Source of the DNA: Spirosoma panaciterrae DSM 21099
GTDB lineage: Bacteria > Bacteroidota > Bacteroidia > Cytophagales > Spirosomataceae
Direction of reading: 5' to 3'
NCBI RefSeq assembly: GCF_000374025.1
Contig: NZ_KB893184.1
Span: 341,893 to 405,892, forward strand
Length of the DNA stretch: 64,000 nt
The notes under the pieces are model-generated. The model saw only the letters and a list, made by a program, of their open reading frames with translations, was not told where the DNA came from and made no database searches. Shown here one piece after another: positions 16,461-25,944 of this stretch (position 1 is its first letter; every line of letters starts with the position of its first letter). A program made the translations under genes and the position numbers.

Positions 16461-17684
16461 TTATTTACGTTTTCGGGAACGATTATAATATAGGTTAGCA
16501 AACTGGATGAAATTGCGCCAGTCGTAGGCCGTTAAGTTGTGTTCGCCCTCGCGGTTATGGTAGCCGATTGGGGCGTTTAGGATCGGTTGGTTAATAGCCG
16601 GGGGATTGGCCGGAAGGTGGGATTTCAGGCCATATAAAGCATAAACGCTTTCGGCTTGTTTTAACGCCAGGAACGTCCCGGTAGGGTCGGCCCACAGGTC
16701 CTTCGATGCATTGGTCGCGTAAAGCGGTCGTGGGGCAATTGCAGCCAGCAGCATGTGCTGATCCACGGGTAACGCATCTTCGTTGTTATTGAATTTTTTG
16801 TAGTTGTCCGTAAACCAGTGGGGAAACGTAGTGTTGATTCGGGCGATCGTTTCGCCAAAACGTCTATGAGATAAAGCGGCTCCTGTATTGCCCGAGCAGT
16901 TGGTAATACACATGGCGAATCGGGGATCTTCGGCAGCCGCCCACAAGGACGCTTTTCCGCCCCGCGAATGCCCAACTACAGCCACCTTTTTAGCGTCGAT
17001 TGCGGCATCCTTTTCCAGATAATCGAGCACTCGGCTGGCCCCCCAGGCCCAGGCGCCAATGGCCCGCATTCCGTTGGGCGCCGTTAGCTGGTCAGGATAA
17101 AGTTGTAAAACTCCAGTTGCGTACCGGATTGTGTCGTCGGGAGCGAGGTCGCTAACATGAAAAGCCGCAATCGCATAACCACTATCAACAACCATTTCGG
17201 CGGGCCAGAAATCGCTTTTGTGAATCCGGGTCGGGTCGGTGTTGTCTTTAGCCCGGTTGTTGATCAGCAGAAAAACCGGAGCGGGGCCTTTCGACTGGTT
17301 CGGTACAAAAAGAACGAGGTGTATGGTCACCTGTTTTGTTCGGTTGATCACGTCAATACGTACTTCTTTCAAAGTCGCTTTTCCTCCCATAGCCTGGGCA
17401 TCTTCGTTCGTTACCGAATATGTAAGCCGATCGTAAGACCTGGGCATTTGCCCGTACACGTTTTCTTCAAAAAGCCGGATTATTTCAGGGCGTCGTTCCG
17501 TTTCCCAGGCCGTCTTGTTGCGGATGGCCCGATTGGTCGTTGTTTTTAAAACCGCAGGCAGGGTATAGGCCGGAACCTTTGCTTCGTCGTAATTCACCTG
17601 TGGCTGTGCCTGAAGACGGGTGAGTACAGACAACAGAAAAAGGCTGACGTAAAATGACGTACAGACTGTACTAAGCTTGCTCAT
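16461..17684 (-). CDS. Secreted glucuronoyl esterase-like carbohydrate esterase (CE15 type)
   Basis: A 407-residue alpha/beta-hydrolase; I start at ATG 17684, which places a clean signal peptide (residues 1-26, ending LQAQ) at the N-terminus. The nucleophile elbow GHSRGGKA has Ser240. The segment TNCSGNTGAALSHRRFGE carries the acidic candidate Glu278. His382 lies in GEHNLTAYDW. These three motifs and the MRAIGAWAWGASR segment are characteristic of CE15 glucuronoyl esterases, which cleave ester bonds between lignin alcohols and glucuronic acid of xylan. It faces the SusCD operon convergently, so is probably regulated separately. Acetyl-xylan esterase is the main alternative annotation. Confidence 0.85.
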   Translation of the reverse strand: MSKLSTVCTSFYVSLFLLSVLTRLQAQPQVNYDEAKVPAYTLPAVLKTTTNRAIRNKTAWETERRPEIIRLFEENVYGQMPRSYDRLTYSVTNEDAQAMGGKATLKEVRIDVINRTKQVTIHLVLFVPNQSKGPAPVFLLINNRAKDNTDPTRIHKSDFWPAEMVVDSGYAIAAFHVSDLAPDDTIRYATGVLQLYPDQLTAPNGMRAIGAWAWGASRVLDYLEKDAAIDAKKVAVVGHSRGGKASLWAAAEDPRFAMCITNCSGNTGAALSHRRFGETIARINTTFPHWFTDNYKKFNNNEDALPVDQHMLLAAIAPRPLYATNASKDLWADPTGTFLALKQAESVYALYGLKSHLPANPPAINQPILNAPIGYHNREGEHNLTAYDWRNFIQFANLYYNRSRKRK

Positions 17685-17827
17685 TGGATATGCACGGCTG
17701 AAGTAGTAGGCCACAAATCGGGCCGATCCGGCAAACGAATCGGGAGAATAAGCAGCCAGCCTTGCGGAATTACTTGCCAGTCAATTAAGATGCGAAGCAG
17801 CCGATGGGGGCATAAAGCCGTATACGG

Positions 17828-18205
17828 TTACGGATTAAACCGCCTTATGCGTTCATTATATTGATCCAAAGTGGCATCGTCCAGGGTGCCAGCCTGCTGA
17901 AGCTCGAAGCGGAGAAAATCTGCCCGATCGGCTCCTTCCACCATGCCTTCAAATTTCAACTCCTGCTCTACCCACTCCGAGGGTTTATGCAGCCTGATAG
18001 CCTGAGTCAGTACAGCCTTCACAATCTGTGCGGTCCGGTTCGCATCCTGCGTTGTCAGTAACAATATTCGAATGTTGGTCAGATAATCTCCATACGTGAG
18101 CCGTTGGGCAGGCAGTTCGGCCAGTGCCCATTCTAAGGCCAGACTCCGAACGAGTTCAGTATAGGGTGATGTCTCTAGATCGTTAAAACTAATACGTTGA
18201 TTCAT
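17828..18205 (-). CDS. Hypothetical protein
   Basis: A 125-residue acidic cytoplasmic protein without signal or membrane segment. It appears largely helical (LVRSLALEWALAELP, IVKAVLTQAIRLH, ADFLRFELQQAG). No family recognised. A 10-bp palindrome CCGTATACGG at 17818-17827 directly follows its stop. It lies 96 bp downstream of another small minus-strand gene (18302-18496) and may be in the same transcript. Confidence 0.7.
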   Translation of the reverse strand: MNQRISFNDLETSPYTELVRSLALEWALAELPAQRLTYGDYLTNIRILLLTTQDANRTAQIVKAVLTQAIRLHKPSEWVEQELKFEGMVEGADRADFLRFELQQAGTLDDATLDQYNERIRRFNP

Positions 18206-18301
18206 TCCTTACGTCATGGTCTACTATTCCAAACGTTGACGGGTCATAGAGAACCCATCCGTACACCCCGGCAGACTGGTTTTATGAGCCTGGAAAACCG
18301 C

Positions 18302-18496
18302 TCAGGCACATATACGCACGCGTGTAAGCCGAATATCCGGTCGATTAAACTGTCGCTGCATCTGGGCAAATACCTGATCAATCGCTTCATCGGGATCAGC
18401 AGCCGTAATCGATAGATTGCCATTCGTAAAGAGACTATGATTCCGTTCATCTAAAACATCGAATGCGACCCGAATGATCTGTTTTTTGCTTGCCAT
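18302..18496 (-). CDS. Small hypothetical protein
   Basis: A 64-residue soluble protein starting MASKKQIIRVAFDVLDE. It seems to hold a short beta-strand pair followed by an amphipathic helix (DPDEAIDQVFAQMQRQF) and a final strand, a ferredoxin-like or single-fold layout. No family recognised. It heads a possible two-gene unit with 17828-18205. Confidence 0.6.
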   Translation of the reverse strand: MASKKQIIRVAFDVLDERNHSLFTNGNLSITAADPDEAIDQVFAQMQRQFNRPDIRLTRVRICA

Positions 18497-18843
18497 AGTA
18501 TAGAGTAATTAGAGGACCTGGAAAAATCCACACATATGGCCTGATGGAGCCGGGGAAAGCACATTCAGGCACGGGAGCGTTGCTCTATGGATTTATGGCA
18601 AAAATACGGCTACTGTATCATAGTTGTATTATATATAGCAAAATAAAAATAGGGCGTACTCATTTCCCCATGCCTCCTATGCCGCTTGTTGGCGAGTCGG
18701 GCACTGGTCGGCGGAGTAGACAACCGTGTACCTTCGATAAGGCCCGGTACGAATCGATGATCGGTTTAAAATACCCGAAATGCAAAATCCCCTGTAAACG
18801 CGAAATTTACAGGGGATTTAATGAAGTGTGCACTTTGCTTTTT
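18497..18843. other. Intergenic region, 347 bp
   Basis: No gene seen. The right part holds the terminator of tRNA-Gln at 18785-18819. The left part is unremarkable. Confidence 0.6.
18785..18819 (-). terminator. Rho-independent terminator downstream of tRNA-Gln
   Basis: AAATCCCCTGTAAA at 18785-18798 pairs perfectly with TTTACAGGGGATTT at 18806-18819 across a 7-nt loop. On the minus strand the stem ends in TTTT, 25 bp after the tRNA 3' end. Confidence 0.75.
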
Positions 18844-18916
18844 GTAGCCCGACCAGGATTCGAACCTAGACAAACAGAACCAAAATCTGTCGTACTACCC
18901 TTATACTATCGGGCTA
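18844..18916 (-). tRNA. tRNA-Gln (anticodon TTG)
   Basis: On the minus strand the acceptor stem TAGCCCG pairs with CGGGCTA. The anticodon arm is ACAGA-TTTTGGT-TCTGT, giving anticodon TTG (Gln, CAA codons). The T-arm has GTTCGAATCC. The U1-A72 pair is typical of bacterial tRNA-Gln. The discriminator would be position 18844 (C on the minus strand), which is unusual, so the exact 3' end is slightly uncertain. CCA is not encoded. Confidence 0.92.
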
Positions 18917-19039
18917 TTTTGCATTTGCGAGTGCAAAGGTAACAGATTATGGGAGTTAAAAACAAATTCTGATCTAAAAAAAAGTGTCTCTTTTAGCTGA
19001 AAATTCGATTCGACATTGATTTACAGCAGGCTAGCTCGC

Positions 19040-19915
19040 TTAAATTCCGGCCACGGGTGTAGCTGGGCTGATCTTTTTGACCAGACCCTGTAAAACTTTT
19101 CCCGGACCGCACTCAAAAAATTCAGTAGCTCCATCCGCTACCATCCGCTCTACGGACTGCGTCCAGCGAACCGGCGAAGTCAATTGCGCAATGAGATTGG
19201 CTTTAAGTTGTACCGGGTCGGTAACGGCTTGGGCATTTACATTCTGATATACCGGGCAGCGAGGTGCGTGGAAAGTCATCCGTTCGACAGCCTCGGCAAA
19301 TTCGGTGCGGGCTGGCTCCATAAAGGGCGAATGGAAAGCCCCGCTGACAGCCAGTGGGACAACGCGTTTGGCTCCGGCTGCTTTCAACCGTTCTTCGGCC
19401 AGTTGAATACCCGCTACGCTGCCCGAAATAACGACCTGGCCAGGGCAATTGTAGTTGGCAGGAACGACAATTTCTTCAGTAATCTCAGCACATACGCTTT
19501 CGATGGCTTCGTCGGCCAGGCCCAGTACAGCGGCCATGGTTGAGGGCGCCAGATCGCAGGCCCGTTGCATGGCTGTAGCGCGTACCGATGCCAGGCTTAG
19601 TCCATCCGCAAACGACAGGACACCGGCAGCCGTGAGTGCGGCCAGTTCGCCCAGTGAGTGACCCGCTACCATAGCAGGCGCAAATGACTCCGTTGTGAGG
19701 GCTAGTACAACACCGTGAACAAAAACGGCAGGCTGAGTATAAATGGTTTGTTTGAGTTCATCGTCAGAGCCTTCAAACATAATGCTGGTCAGGTTATACC
19801 CCAGCACCTCATTGGCCTGGTCGAACAATTGGCGGGCGGCTTCGGAGGCCTGGTAGAGATCCTGCCCCATACCCCGAAACTGAGAACCCTGACCGGGAAA
19901 AACGTATGCTTTCAT
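19040..19915 (-). CDS. fabD: Malonyl-CoA:acyl-carrier-protein transacylase
   Basis: Transfers malonyl from CoA to ACP to feed fatty-acid synthesis in the cytoplasm. The 291-residue length is close to the family norm of about 310. Motifs: GQGSQFRGMG at 9-18, active-site Ser87 in GHSLGE, Arg112 in SVRATAMQ and catalytic His195 in GAFHSPFM. It stands apart from other fatty-acid genes (no fabH, fabG, acpP or fabF beside it), with tRNA-Gln downstream and the divergent sdh operon upstream. Confidence 0.95.
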   Translation of the reverse strand: MKAYVFPGQGSQFRGMGQDLYQASEAARQLFDQANEVLGYNLTSIMFEGSDDELKQTIYTQPAVFVHGVVLALTTESFAPAMVAGHSLGELAALTAAGVLSFADGLSLASVRATAMQRACDLAPSTMAAVLGLADEAIESVCAEITEEIVVPANYNCPGQVVISGSVAGIQLAEERLKAAGAKRVVPLAVSGAFHSPFMEPARTEFAEAVERMTFHAPRCPVYQNVNAQAVTDPVQLKANLIAQLTSPVRWTQSVERMVADGATEFFECGPGKVLQGLVKKISPATPVAGI

Positions 19916-20231
19916 TGGATGAGCCTATTAGTGAATAAAATGGCTATTGACTGCAAAATAGATGGATTATTGTGGTTGTTCAAAACGAAGCTACGTTTGC
20001 TGTCTATTTCCACAGAAATGTGTCAACTTCTCTAACAAGCACCTACAACGTAGTGTTGAGCAGGTCAGTCGTTGATTTCGATTAATTTATATCGGCTGTA
20101 AATAAACCATAAAACCGTTCAGAAAAGGTCTATAACTTGTTTCCATCGGGTTTGTGGCTTAGTTTTGATGCGCCGTTCAAACCGGCTTTTTTTCAATTGT
20201 TTACCACTAAATTTTTCGTGTCGTTCATCCT
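19916..20231. other. Divergent promoter region of fabD and sdhC, 316 bp
   Basis: No gene is seen. The plus-strand promoter of sdhC is at 20137-20167. No convincing TAnnTTTG element was found for fabD; TATTTTGC near 19960 on the minus strand is one base off. Confidence 0.55.
20137..20167 (+). promoter_or_regulatory. Promoter of the sdhCAB operon
   Basis: TTG at 20137-20139 and TAGTTTTG at 20160-20167 match the Bacteroidota -33 TTG and -7 TAnnTTTG elements, with a 20-nt spacer (slightly long). The predicted leader is about 57 nt before the ATG at 20232. Confidence 0.55.
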
Positions 20232-20927
20232 ATGGCTTGGGTAACACAAACGCTATCCAGCTCCCTCGGTCGAAAGGTTATCATGTCGCTGACGGGACTG
20301 TTTCTAAGTTCATTTCTGATTGTACATATGGCTGGAAATCTCCAGTTATTTAAAGGCGATGGCGGTCGGGCTTTCAATGAGTATACTTACTTCATGACCC
20401 ACAACCCGCTTATTATCACCATCTCCTACCTCCTCTACACGTCGATTCTGGTTCATGCGCTGATGGCTTTTGTCTTAACGCGCCATAACCAGGCGTCTCG
20501 CCCCATCAAGTATGCCTACAGCAAGCCCGAAGCAAACAGTGCCTGGGCATCGCGGAATATGGGTATTCTGGGGACCATTTTGCTGCTGTTCATTGTTATT
20601 CACATGCGAACATTCTGGTACGAAATGCATTTCGGATCGGTGCCCATGGCGGAGTACGATGGAAAGGAGTACAAGGATTTGTATGCGGTTGTGCAGGTGG
20701 CTTTTGGTGAGTTATGGTACGTTGTTCTCTACGTCATTTGTATGGTGGCTATTGGCTATCATCTATGGCATGGTTTCCAGAGTGGATTCCAGACGTTGGG
20801 CATCCGGCATAAAAAATACACCCCGGTTATTGAGTTTCTGGGCAAGTACTTTTTTGCCATCATCATTCCGGCAGCTTTCGCAGCCATGCCAATTTACGTG
20901 TATTTACAGGTTCACAATATAATTTAA
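20232..20927 (+). CDS. sdhC: Succinate dehydrogenase cytochrome b subunit
   Basis: A 231-residue membrane anchor of complex II with five predicted helices, the B. subtilis-type single-subunit dihaem cytochrome b558. Candidate haem ligands are the His residues in IVHMAGNLQLF, ILVHALMAF, IVIHMRTFW and GYHLWHGFQS. It transfers electrons from SdhB to menaquinone. First gene of sdhC-sdhA-sdhB. The start ATG at 20232 (MAWVTQTLSSSLGRKVIM) is well supported. The stop codon overlaps the left arm of an inverted repeat. Confidence 0.95.
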   Translation: MAWVTQTLSSSLGRKVIMSLTGLFLSSFLIVHMAGNLQLFKGDGGRAFNEYTYFMTHNPLIITISYLLYTSILVHALMAFVLTRHNQASRPIKYAYSKPEANSAWASRNMGILGTILLLFIVIHMRTFWYEMHFGSVPMAEYDGKEYKDLYAVVQVAFGELWYVVLYVICMVAIGYHLWHGFQSGFQTLGIRHKKYTPVIEFLGKYFFAIIIPAAFAAMPIYVYLQVHNII

Positions 20928-21034
20928 AGAGTGAAAGAGCGAGAGAGTGAATGGCGAATATTCTGCGTCAGAATTCACTTCTATAATGGCGGGTTACTCT
21001 TTCGCTCTTTCGCTCTTTCAGTCTTTCGCTCTTT
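20926..21034. repeat. Inverted repeat of GAAAGAGC-type units filling the sdhC-sdhA spacer
   Basis: The left arm 20926-20950 is built of AAAGAGTGAAAGAGCGA-like units and the right arm 20996-21034 of the complementary CTCTTTCGCTCTTTCG units. They enclose a unique 45-bp middle. The left arm shares bases with the sdhC stop codon and the right arm ends 5 bp before the sdhA ATG. Same family at 28868-29014 and 29467-29550. Confidence 0.85.
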
Positions 21035-21039
21035 AAAGC

Positions 21040-22977
21040 ATGAAACTGGAATCTAAAATCCCCGAAGGCCCTTTAGCCGAGAAATGGGCACGGCATAAGT
21101 TTGCGCTGAAGCTGGTAAACCCCGCAAATAAGCGTAAATACGATATTATTGTAGTTGGTACGGGTTTGGCGGGAGCTTCGGCTGCCGCTTCGCTGGCTGA
21201 GCTGGGGTATAATGTAAAAGCGTTCTGCTATCAGGATAGCCCTCGTCGGGCGCACTCGATTGCCGCGCAGGGAGGAATCAATGCCGCGAAAAATTACCAG
21301 AACGACGGCGACAGTGTATTCCGGCTATTCTACGACACCATTAAAGGGGGCGACTACCGCGCTCGGGAAGGAAACGTTCACCGGCTGGCCGAAGTAAGTG
21401 TCAATATCATTGACCAGTGTGTGGCTCAGGGCGTACCGTTTGCCCGTGAATACGGTGGAGTACTGGCCAACCGTTCGTTTGGGGGCGCTCAGGTATCCCG
21501 GACATTCTACGCCCGTGGTCAGACGGGTCAGCAGCTGCTGTTGGGAGCCTATTCGGCTCTGAGCCGTCAGGTCTCCAACGGGAAAGTGAAACTCTATACC
21601 CGTACCGAAATGCTTGATCTCGTTGTAGAAGGGGGCAAAGCACGAGGTATTGTCGTTCGGAACCTGGTCACCGGGAAAATCGAATCGCACTCAGGGCATG
21701 CCGTTCTGCTGTGTACGGGTGGTTATGGCAACGTATTCTATCTGTCTACGAATGCGATGGGCTGTAACGTAACGGCTGCCTGGCGGGCACACAAAAAAGG
21801 GGCTTTGTTTGGCAATCCCTGCTTTACACAGATTCACCCAACCTGTATTCCTGTATCGGGCCACTACCAGTCGAAACTCACGCTGATGTCCGAATCGCTT
21901 CGGAATGATGGGCGGGTGTGGGTACCCAAAACCGTAGAAGATGCTGAGAAAATTCGGAAAGGCCAGTTGAAACCAACCGACCTTCCTGAAGATAAGCGTG
22001 ACTACTTCCTGGAACGCCGGTATCCATCGTTCGGGAACCTTGTACCCCGCGACGTAGCCTCCCGGAATGCGAAAAATATGTGTGATGAGGGCCGTGGCGT
22101 ATCGAAAACAGGTCTGGCCGTATACCTCGATTTTGCCGACGCTATCAAGCGCGATGGGCATAAAACCATCGAAGCCAAGTACGGTAACCTCTTCGAGATG
22201 TACGAAAAAATCACTGGAGAGAATCCGTACGAAACGCCGATGATGATTTATCCGGCTGTTCACTATACGATGGGTGGTTTGTGGGTCGATTATAACCTGA
22301 TGACCACCGTTCCGGGTCTGTATGCCCTGGGTGAAGCCAACTTCTCTGACCACGGTGCAAACCGACTGGGCGCTTCGGCACTGATGCAGGGGCTGGCCGA
22401 CGGGTATTTCGTTATCCCATATACCATTGGTGATTACCTGGCTACGATTGGGCCAGCCGACAAAATTCCCGTTGATGCGCCGGCTTTCAAAGAGGCTGAA
22501 AAGAAAATCCAGGATCAGATCAAGCAACTTCTGAGCATTAAAGGTGATCGCCCTGTCGATGATTTGCACAAAGAACTGGGCCATATTATGTGGGAATACT
22601 GCGGTATGGCTCGTTCGGCTGAAGGGTTGAAAATTGCCAAGCAAAAAATTCAGGCGTTGCGGAACGAGTTCTGGTCGAATGCAAAAGTGCTGGGCGATGC
22701 CGAAGAAATGAACCAGGCTCTGGAACAGGCTGGCCGGGTTGCCGACTTTATCGAACTGGGTGAGCTGATGGTCGATGATGCGCTGCACCGGAATGAGTCG
22801 TGTGGTGGTCACTTCCGCGAGGAGTACCAAACCCCCGATGGTGAAGCCCTTCGCGATGACGAACACTTTGCCTATGTAGCTGCCTGGGAATATCAGGGTG
22901 AGGGTAAACCGGAAATCCTGAACAAAGAGCCACTGGTATTTGAAAACGTAAAACTGACACAGCGGAGTTACAAATAA
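21040..22977 (+). CDS. sdhA: Succinate dehydrogenase flavoprotein subunit
   Basis: Oxidises succinate to fumarate in the TCA cycle on the inner face of the cytoplasmic membrane. 645 residues. The FAD-binding [10 protein letters not shown] lies near residue 41. The flavinylation region [20 protein letters not shown] supplies the covalent FAD histidine. The substrate-site segment [18 protein letters not shown] and the C-terminal Arg/His-rich region agree with the long SdhA of epsilon/Bacteroidota-type complexes. Middle gene of sdhCAB. Confidence 0.97.
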   Translation: MKLESKIPEGPLAEKWARHKFALKLVNPANKRKYDIIVVGTGLAGASAAASLAELGYNVKAFCYQDSPRRAHSIAAQGGINAAKNYQNDGDSVFRLFYDTIKGGDYRAREGNVHRLAEVSVNIIDQCVAQGVPFAREYGGVLANRSFGGAQVSRTFYARGQTGQQLLLGAYSALSRQVSNGKVKLYTRTEMLDLVVEGGKARGIVVRNLVTGKIESHSGHAVLLCTGGYGNVFYLSTNAMGCNVTAAWRAHKKGALFGNPCFTQIHPTCIPVSGHYQSKLTLMSESLRNDGRVWVPKTVEDAEKIRKGQLKPTDLPEDKRDYFLERRYPSFGNLVPRDVASRNAKNMCDEGRGVSKTGLAVYLDFADAIKRDGHKTIEAKYGNLFEMYEKITGENPYETPMMIYPAVHYTMGGLWVDYNLMTTVPGLYALGEANFSDHGANRLGASALMQGLADGYFVIPYTIGDYLATIGPADKIPVDAPAFKEAEKKIQDQIKQLLSIKGDRPVDDLHKELGHIMWEYCGMARSAEGLKIAKQKIQALRNEFWSNAKVLGDAEEMNQALEQAGRVADFIELGELMVDDALHRNESCGGHFREEYQTPDGEALRDDEHFAYVAAWEYQGEGKPEILNKEPLVFENVKLTQRSYK

Positions 22978-22984
22978 TAGTATT

Positions 22985-23024
22985 CGTCAGCCGATCGTTC
23001 GGTTCTGAAACCGATCGGCTGACG
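22985..23024. repeat. Stem-loop in the sdhA-sdhB spacer
   Basis: CGTCAGCCGATCG at 22985-22997 pairs perfectly with CGATCGGCTGACG at 23012-23024, with weaker outward pairing (AATAG/CTATT). There is no T-tract, so it is more likely a transcript-processing or stability hairpin within the operon than a terminator. It begins 7 bp after the sdhA stop. Confidence 0.75.
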
Positions 23025-23047
23025 GCTATTGATTAGCCACTACAGCT

Positions 23048-23806
23048 ATGAAAATCAATCTCAAAGTCTGGAGACAAAAAAATAGTAATACACCGGGTAA
23101 ACTGGTCGAATATCAACTGGATAACGTATCGGAAGATATGTCGTTTCTGGAGATGTTCGATGTACTAAACGATTCGCTGACTCGCAAAGGCGAGGAGCCT
23201 GTTGCTTTCGACCATGATTGCCGGGAAGGTATTTGTGGGACCTGTTCCATGTACATCAATGGGCGGCCGCATGGCCCACAAACGGGTGCTACTACCTGCC
23301 AGTTGCACATGCGTTCGTTCAACGATGGCGATACCATTGTGGTAGAACCCTGGCGGGCTCGGTCTTTCCCCGTCATTAAAGACCTGATGGTAGACCGGCT
23401 CGCTTTCGACCGGATCATCCAGGCTGGCGGCTATGTTTCCGTCAACACGGGTTCGGCTCCCGATGCCAACGAAATTCTGATTCCGCGTAGCATTGCCGAC
23501 GAAGCGATGGATGCGGCTGCCTGCATTGGTTGCGGAGCCTGCGTAGCGGCCTGTAAAAATGCATCGGCCATGCTGTTTGTGTCGGCGAAAGTGTCGCAAC
23601 TGGCTATTTTACCACAAGGTAAGGCTGAGCATAAAGAGCGGGCTGAACGAATGGTAGCTCAAATGGACGCTGAAGGGTTTGGCGCCTGTTCGTTTACAGG
23701 GGCCTGTTCGGTTGAGTGTCCGAAATCGATCTCACTCGACCACATTGCCCGGTTGAACCGTGAATATTTAGGCGCGAAACTAACCTCTGACAACATTCAG
23801 GGTTGA
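23048..23806 (+). CDS. sdhB: Succinate dehydrogenase iron-sulfur subunit
   Basis: A 252-residue protein carrying electrons from SdhA FAD to SdhC. The [2Fe-2S] site is formed by [16 protein letters not shown] with a distal Cys in TTCQLHM. The [4Fe-4S] site is [11 protein letters not shown], and the [3Fe-4S] site uses [14 protein letters not shown]. Last gene of the operon, followed by an intrinsic terminator. Confidence 0.97.
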   Translation: MKINLKVWRQKNSNTPGKLVEYQLDNVSEDMSFLEMFDVLNDSLTRKGEEPVAFDHDCREGICGTCSMYINGRPHGPQTGATTCQLHMRSFNDGDTIVVEPWRARSFPVIKDLMVDRLAFDRIIQAGGYVSVNTGSAPDANEILIPRSIADEAMDAAACIGCGACVAACKNASAMLFVSAKVSQLAILPQGKAEHKERAERMVAQMDAEGFGACSFTGACSVECPKSISLDHIARLNREYLGAKLTSDNIQG

Positions 23807-23821
23807 TTCGTGTATTGGTAT

Positions 23822-23866
23822 AAAAAATCCGGTGCTTACTCGATGAGGAAGGGCCGGATTTTTTTT
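23822..23866 (+). terminator. Rho-independent terminator of the sdh operon
   Basis: AAAAAATCCGG at 23822-23832 pairs with CCGGATTTTTT at 23854-23864, followed by further T. It lies 16 bp after the sdhB stop. Confidence 0.9.
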
Positions 23867-23932
23867 AAGTAGTCGATTTCTGATAGAATATGACAAACTA
23901 TTATTTTTTCACTTGTCTTTTTGTACGTATCG

Positions 23933-24421
23933 ATGGCAAGTGAGCTTTTTAATCGCCGGGATGTACTGGCTTATTTTATTGTTGCTGCCATTGGGGCTTC
24001 ATTGCAGTTAATTGCCGGAAGTTTATTGCAGGAGTGGTTTCAGATCAGTTACCGGCAGGCTTTATTGATCGGTTATGTTGTCGCTTTTTTCGTTGGGTTT
24101 GTGCTGACGAAACTGTTTGCCTTCAACGCCCGAAACTCAGCCCAGACCAAGCGGGAAGCGATTAAGTTTACGCTTGTTTCCATCATTTCCTGCCTCATCA
24201 CCGTTTATGGAGCTTCCATAGTGTATGATTTTTCGGTCAACAATTTTAAACCACTGACCGTATTGATTCCATTTTCCGTAAAAGAGGTAAACATCAATAA
24301 GCTTGTTGCCCAGATTATCGGTATGGGGATGAGCTTTGTTAGTAACTATGTATTGCACAAGCAATTTACCTTTCGAGATACGGGTTTCTATGAACGACTG
24401 AAGAGCTTACTAAATCTATAA
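23933..24421 (+). CDS. GtrA-like membrane protein
   Basis: A 162-residue protein with four predicted helices, start at ATG 23933. The pattern (LAYFIVAAIGASLQLIAG early and a final NYVLHKQFTFRDT) matches the GtrA/DPMS-like family, small four-helix proteins associated with movement of polyprenyl-linked sugars or surface polysaccharide decoration. No glycosyltransferase lies beside it, so its partner is unknown. Confidence 0.85.
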   Translation: MASELFNRRDVLAYFIVAAIGASLQLIAGSLLQEWFQISYRQALLIGYVVAFFVGFVLTKLFAFNARNSAQTKREAIKFTLVSIISCLITVYGASIVYDFSVNNFKPLTVLIPFSVKEVNINKLVAQIIGMGMSFVSNYVLHKQFTFRDTGFYERLKSLLNL

Positions 24422-24472
24422 AGCCCTATCGCTGGGAACCATTGACTCAATGGCTCCGGGCGATAGGGCTTT
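24420..24472. terminator. Bidirectional terminator between gtrA-like gene and prfA
   Basis: AAAGCCCTATCGC at 24420-24432 pairs with GCGATAGGGCTTT at 24460-24472, with an inner stem CCATTG/CAATGG. The two convergent genes end at 24421 and 24494. Confidence 0.9.
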
Positions 24473-24493
24473 AGTCGTTACTACAGGGTCGTT

Positions 24494-25567
24494 TTAGGCG
24501 CTTGCCCCCTCTTTAAGTCGTTCGGCGTTTTCAGCAATCCGAAGCTGCTCAATGAAATCACCGATGTCGCCGTCCATCACGGCCGGAAGGTTATAGACCG
24601 TCATGCCGATACGGTGGTCGGTTACGCGGCTCTGTGGGTAATTGTAAGTACGGATTTTATCGGAGCGGTCGCCACTACCTACCATCGTTTTACGTTGAGA
24701 GGCAATCGCTTCGTTGTGCTTCTGCAATTCGATTTCGTACAGCCGGGAGCGTAGAACAGTCAGGGCTTTGTCGAAATTTTTTAACTGTGAGCGTTCATCC
24801 TGACATTGAACGACCAGCCCGGTTGGAATGTGCGTAAGCCGAACCGCCGAATAGGTTGTGTTGACCGACTGACCACCTGCTCCCGATGAGCAGAACGTAT
24901 CCTTGCGGATGTCGTTCATGTTCAGTTCAACATCGACCTCTTCCGCTTCCGGCAGAACCGCGACACTGGCCGCAGACGTATGGATACGTCCCTGGGTTTC
25001 AGTGGCGGGTACGCGTTGTACACGATGGACGCCCGATTCAAACTTGAGCTTCCCATATACGTCTTCGCCTTCAATTTCGGACACAATCTCTTTGTAGCCT
25101 CCCGACGTACCTTCCGTGTAATCGACTAACGACATGCGCCAGCCCATTTTCTCGCAGAAACGCTGGTACATACGGAACAGATCACCCGCGAAGATGGCCG
25201 CTTCATCACCACCAGTACCGCCACGAATTTCGAGAATAACGTTTTTACTGTCGTTGGGATCTTTCGGAATCAGCATCTCTTTGAGCGTTTCCTCCATGGT
25301 TTCCCGGCGGGGGAGGAGTTCGTCCAGTTCAGCTTTGGCCAGTTCGCGGAAATCTTCGTCTTTTTCAGTAGAGATAATCTGTTTGGCGTTCTCTATTTCT
25401 TCGAGCAGTTGGGTATAGGCCTGGTACTGCACGACAATCTTTTCTAAATCTTTGTATTCTTTACTCAGCTTCATGAAGCGTTTCTGATCCGAAACAACTT
25501 CGGGCTGCACAATTTGTTGAGATACTTCATCGAAGCGTTCACGAATGGCTTCTAGCTGTTCGAGCAT
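24494..25567 (-). CDS. prfA: Peptide chain release factor 1
   Basis: A 357-residue class I release factor that recognises UAA and UAG stop codons in the ribosomal A site. The peptidyl-hydrolysis motif GGQ lies in GAGGQSVNTTYSAV. The codon-reading P-A-T tripeptide in VPATETQGRIHTS marks RF1 rather than RF2. Full-length, no frameshift site. No prmC is adjacent. Confidence 0.97.
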   Translation of the reverse strand: MLEQLEAIRERFDEVSQQIVQPEVVSDQKRFMKLSKEYKDLEKIVVQYQAYTQLLEEIENAKQIISTEKDEDFRELAKAELDELLPRRETMEETLKEMLIPKDPNDSKNVILEIRGGTGGDEAAIFAGDLFRMYQRFCEKMGWRMSLVDYTEGTSGGYKEIVSEIEGEDVYGKLKFESGVHRVQRVPATETQGRIHTSAASVAVLPEAEEVDVELNMNDIRKDTFCSSGAGGQSVNTTYSAVRLTHIPTGLVVQCQDERSQLKNFDKALTVLRSRLYEIELQKHNEAIASQRKTMVGSGDRSDKIRTYNYPQSRVTDHRIGMTVYNLPAVMDGDIGDFIEQLRIAENAERLKEGASA

Positions 25568-25630
25568 GATCTATAACTTTACTTGCCACACCAATCAGAA
25601 TGGCAACGAATAAGACAATTAAATAAAAAA

Positions 25631-25638
25631 CAAAGTTA
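25631..25638 (-). promoter_or_regulatory. Candidate -7 element of prfA
   Basis: CAAAGTTA on the plus strand reads TAACTTTG on the minus strand, matching TAnnTTTG, 64 bp upstream of the prfA start. Confidence 0.45.
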
Positions 25639-25725
25639 CGAAAATCCTCTCAGTTGGGCTTAGAGATACGTTGCTCTGCTAACAGGATTGGGCTGATTTT
25701 ATTATTTTTGTTTATATATAATCTA

Positions 25726-25944
25726 ATGAGGAATATGACTGGCAATTTGCAGCCACCTTTATCGAATGTTCAGATGGAGTTATTGAAGCTCTACGCAAGA
25801 GGTGTTTCAGATGAAACACTACTTGAACTGAAAAAAGTGATGGCTAAATTCTTTTTAGATAGACTCCGCAAGGAAGCTGACCAGGTTTGGGAGGAGAAAG
25901 GATACTCGGATGAGTTTTTTAAGCAATCCAATAGGGATGCCTGA
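25726..25944 (+). CDS. Putative antitoxin of a PIN-type toxin-antitoxin pair
   Basis: A 72-residue protein from ATG 25726 (alternative 25735). It is helical and charged (MELLKLYARGVSDETLLELKK, FFLDRLRKEADQVWEEKGYS), like short antitoxins paired with PIN toxins of the TIGR00305 group. Its stop overlaps the toxin start by 8 bp, the usual coupling. The pair is markedly more AT-rich than surrounding genes, which suggests acquisition by transfer. Confidence 0.75.
   Translation: MRNMTGNLQPPLSNVQMELLKLYARGVSDETLLELKKVMAKFFLDRLRKEADQVWEEKGYSDEFFKQSNRDA

Noticed and set aside
18544..18942. Plus-strand ORF across the tRNA-Gln region
   Set aside because: It runs through the tRNA and its terminator, and encodes no recognisable domain.
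21691..22866. 391-codon ORF antisense to sdhA
   Set aside because: It is the mirror frame of a well supported sdhA; the protein lacks family features.
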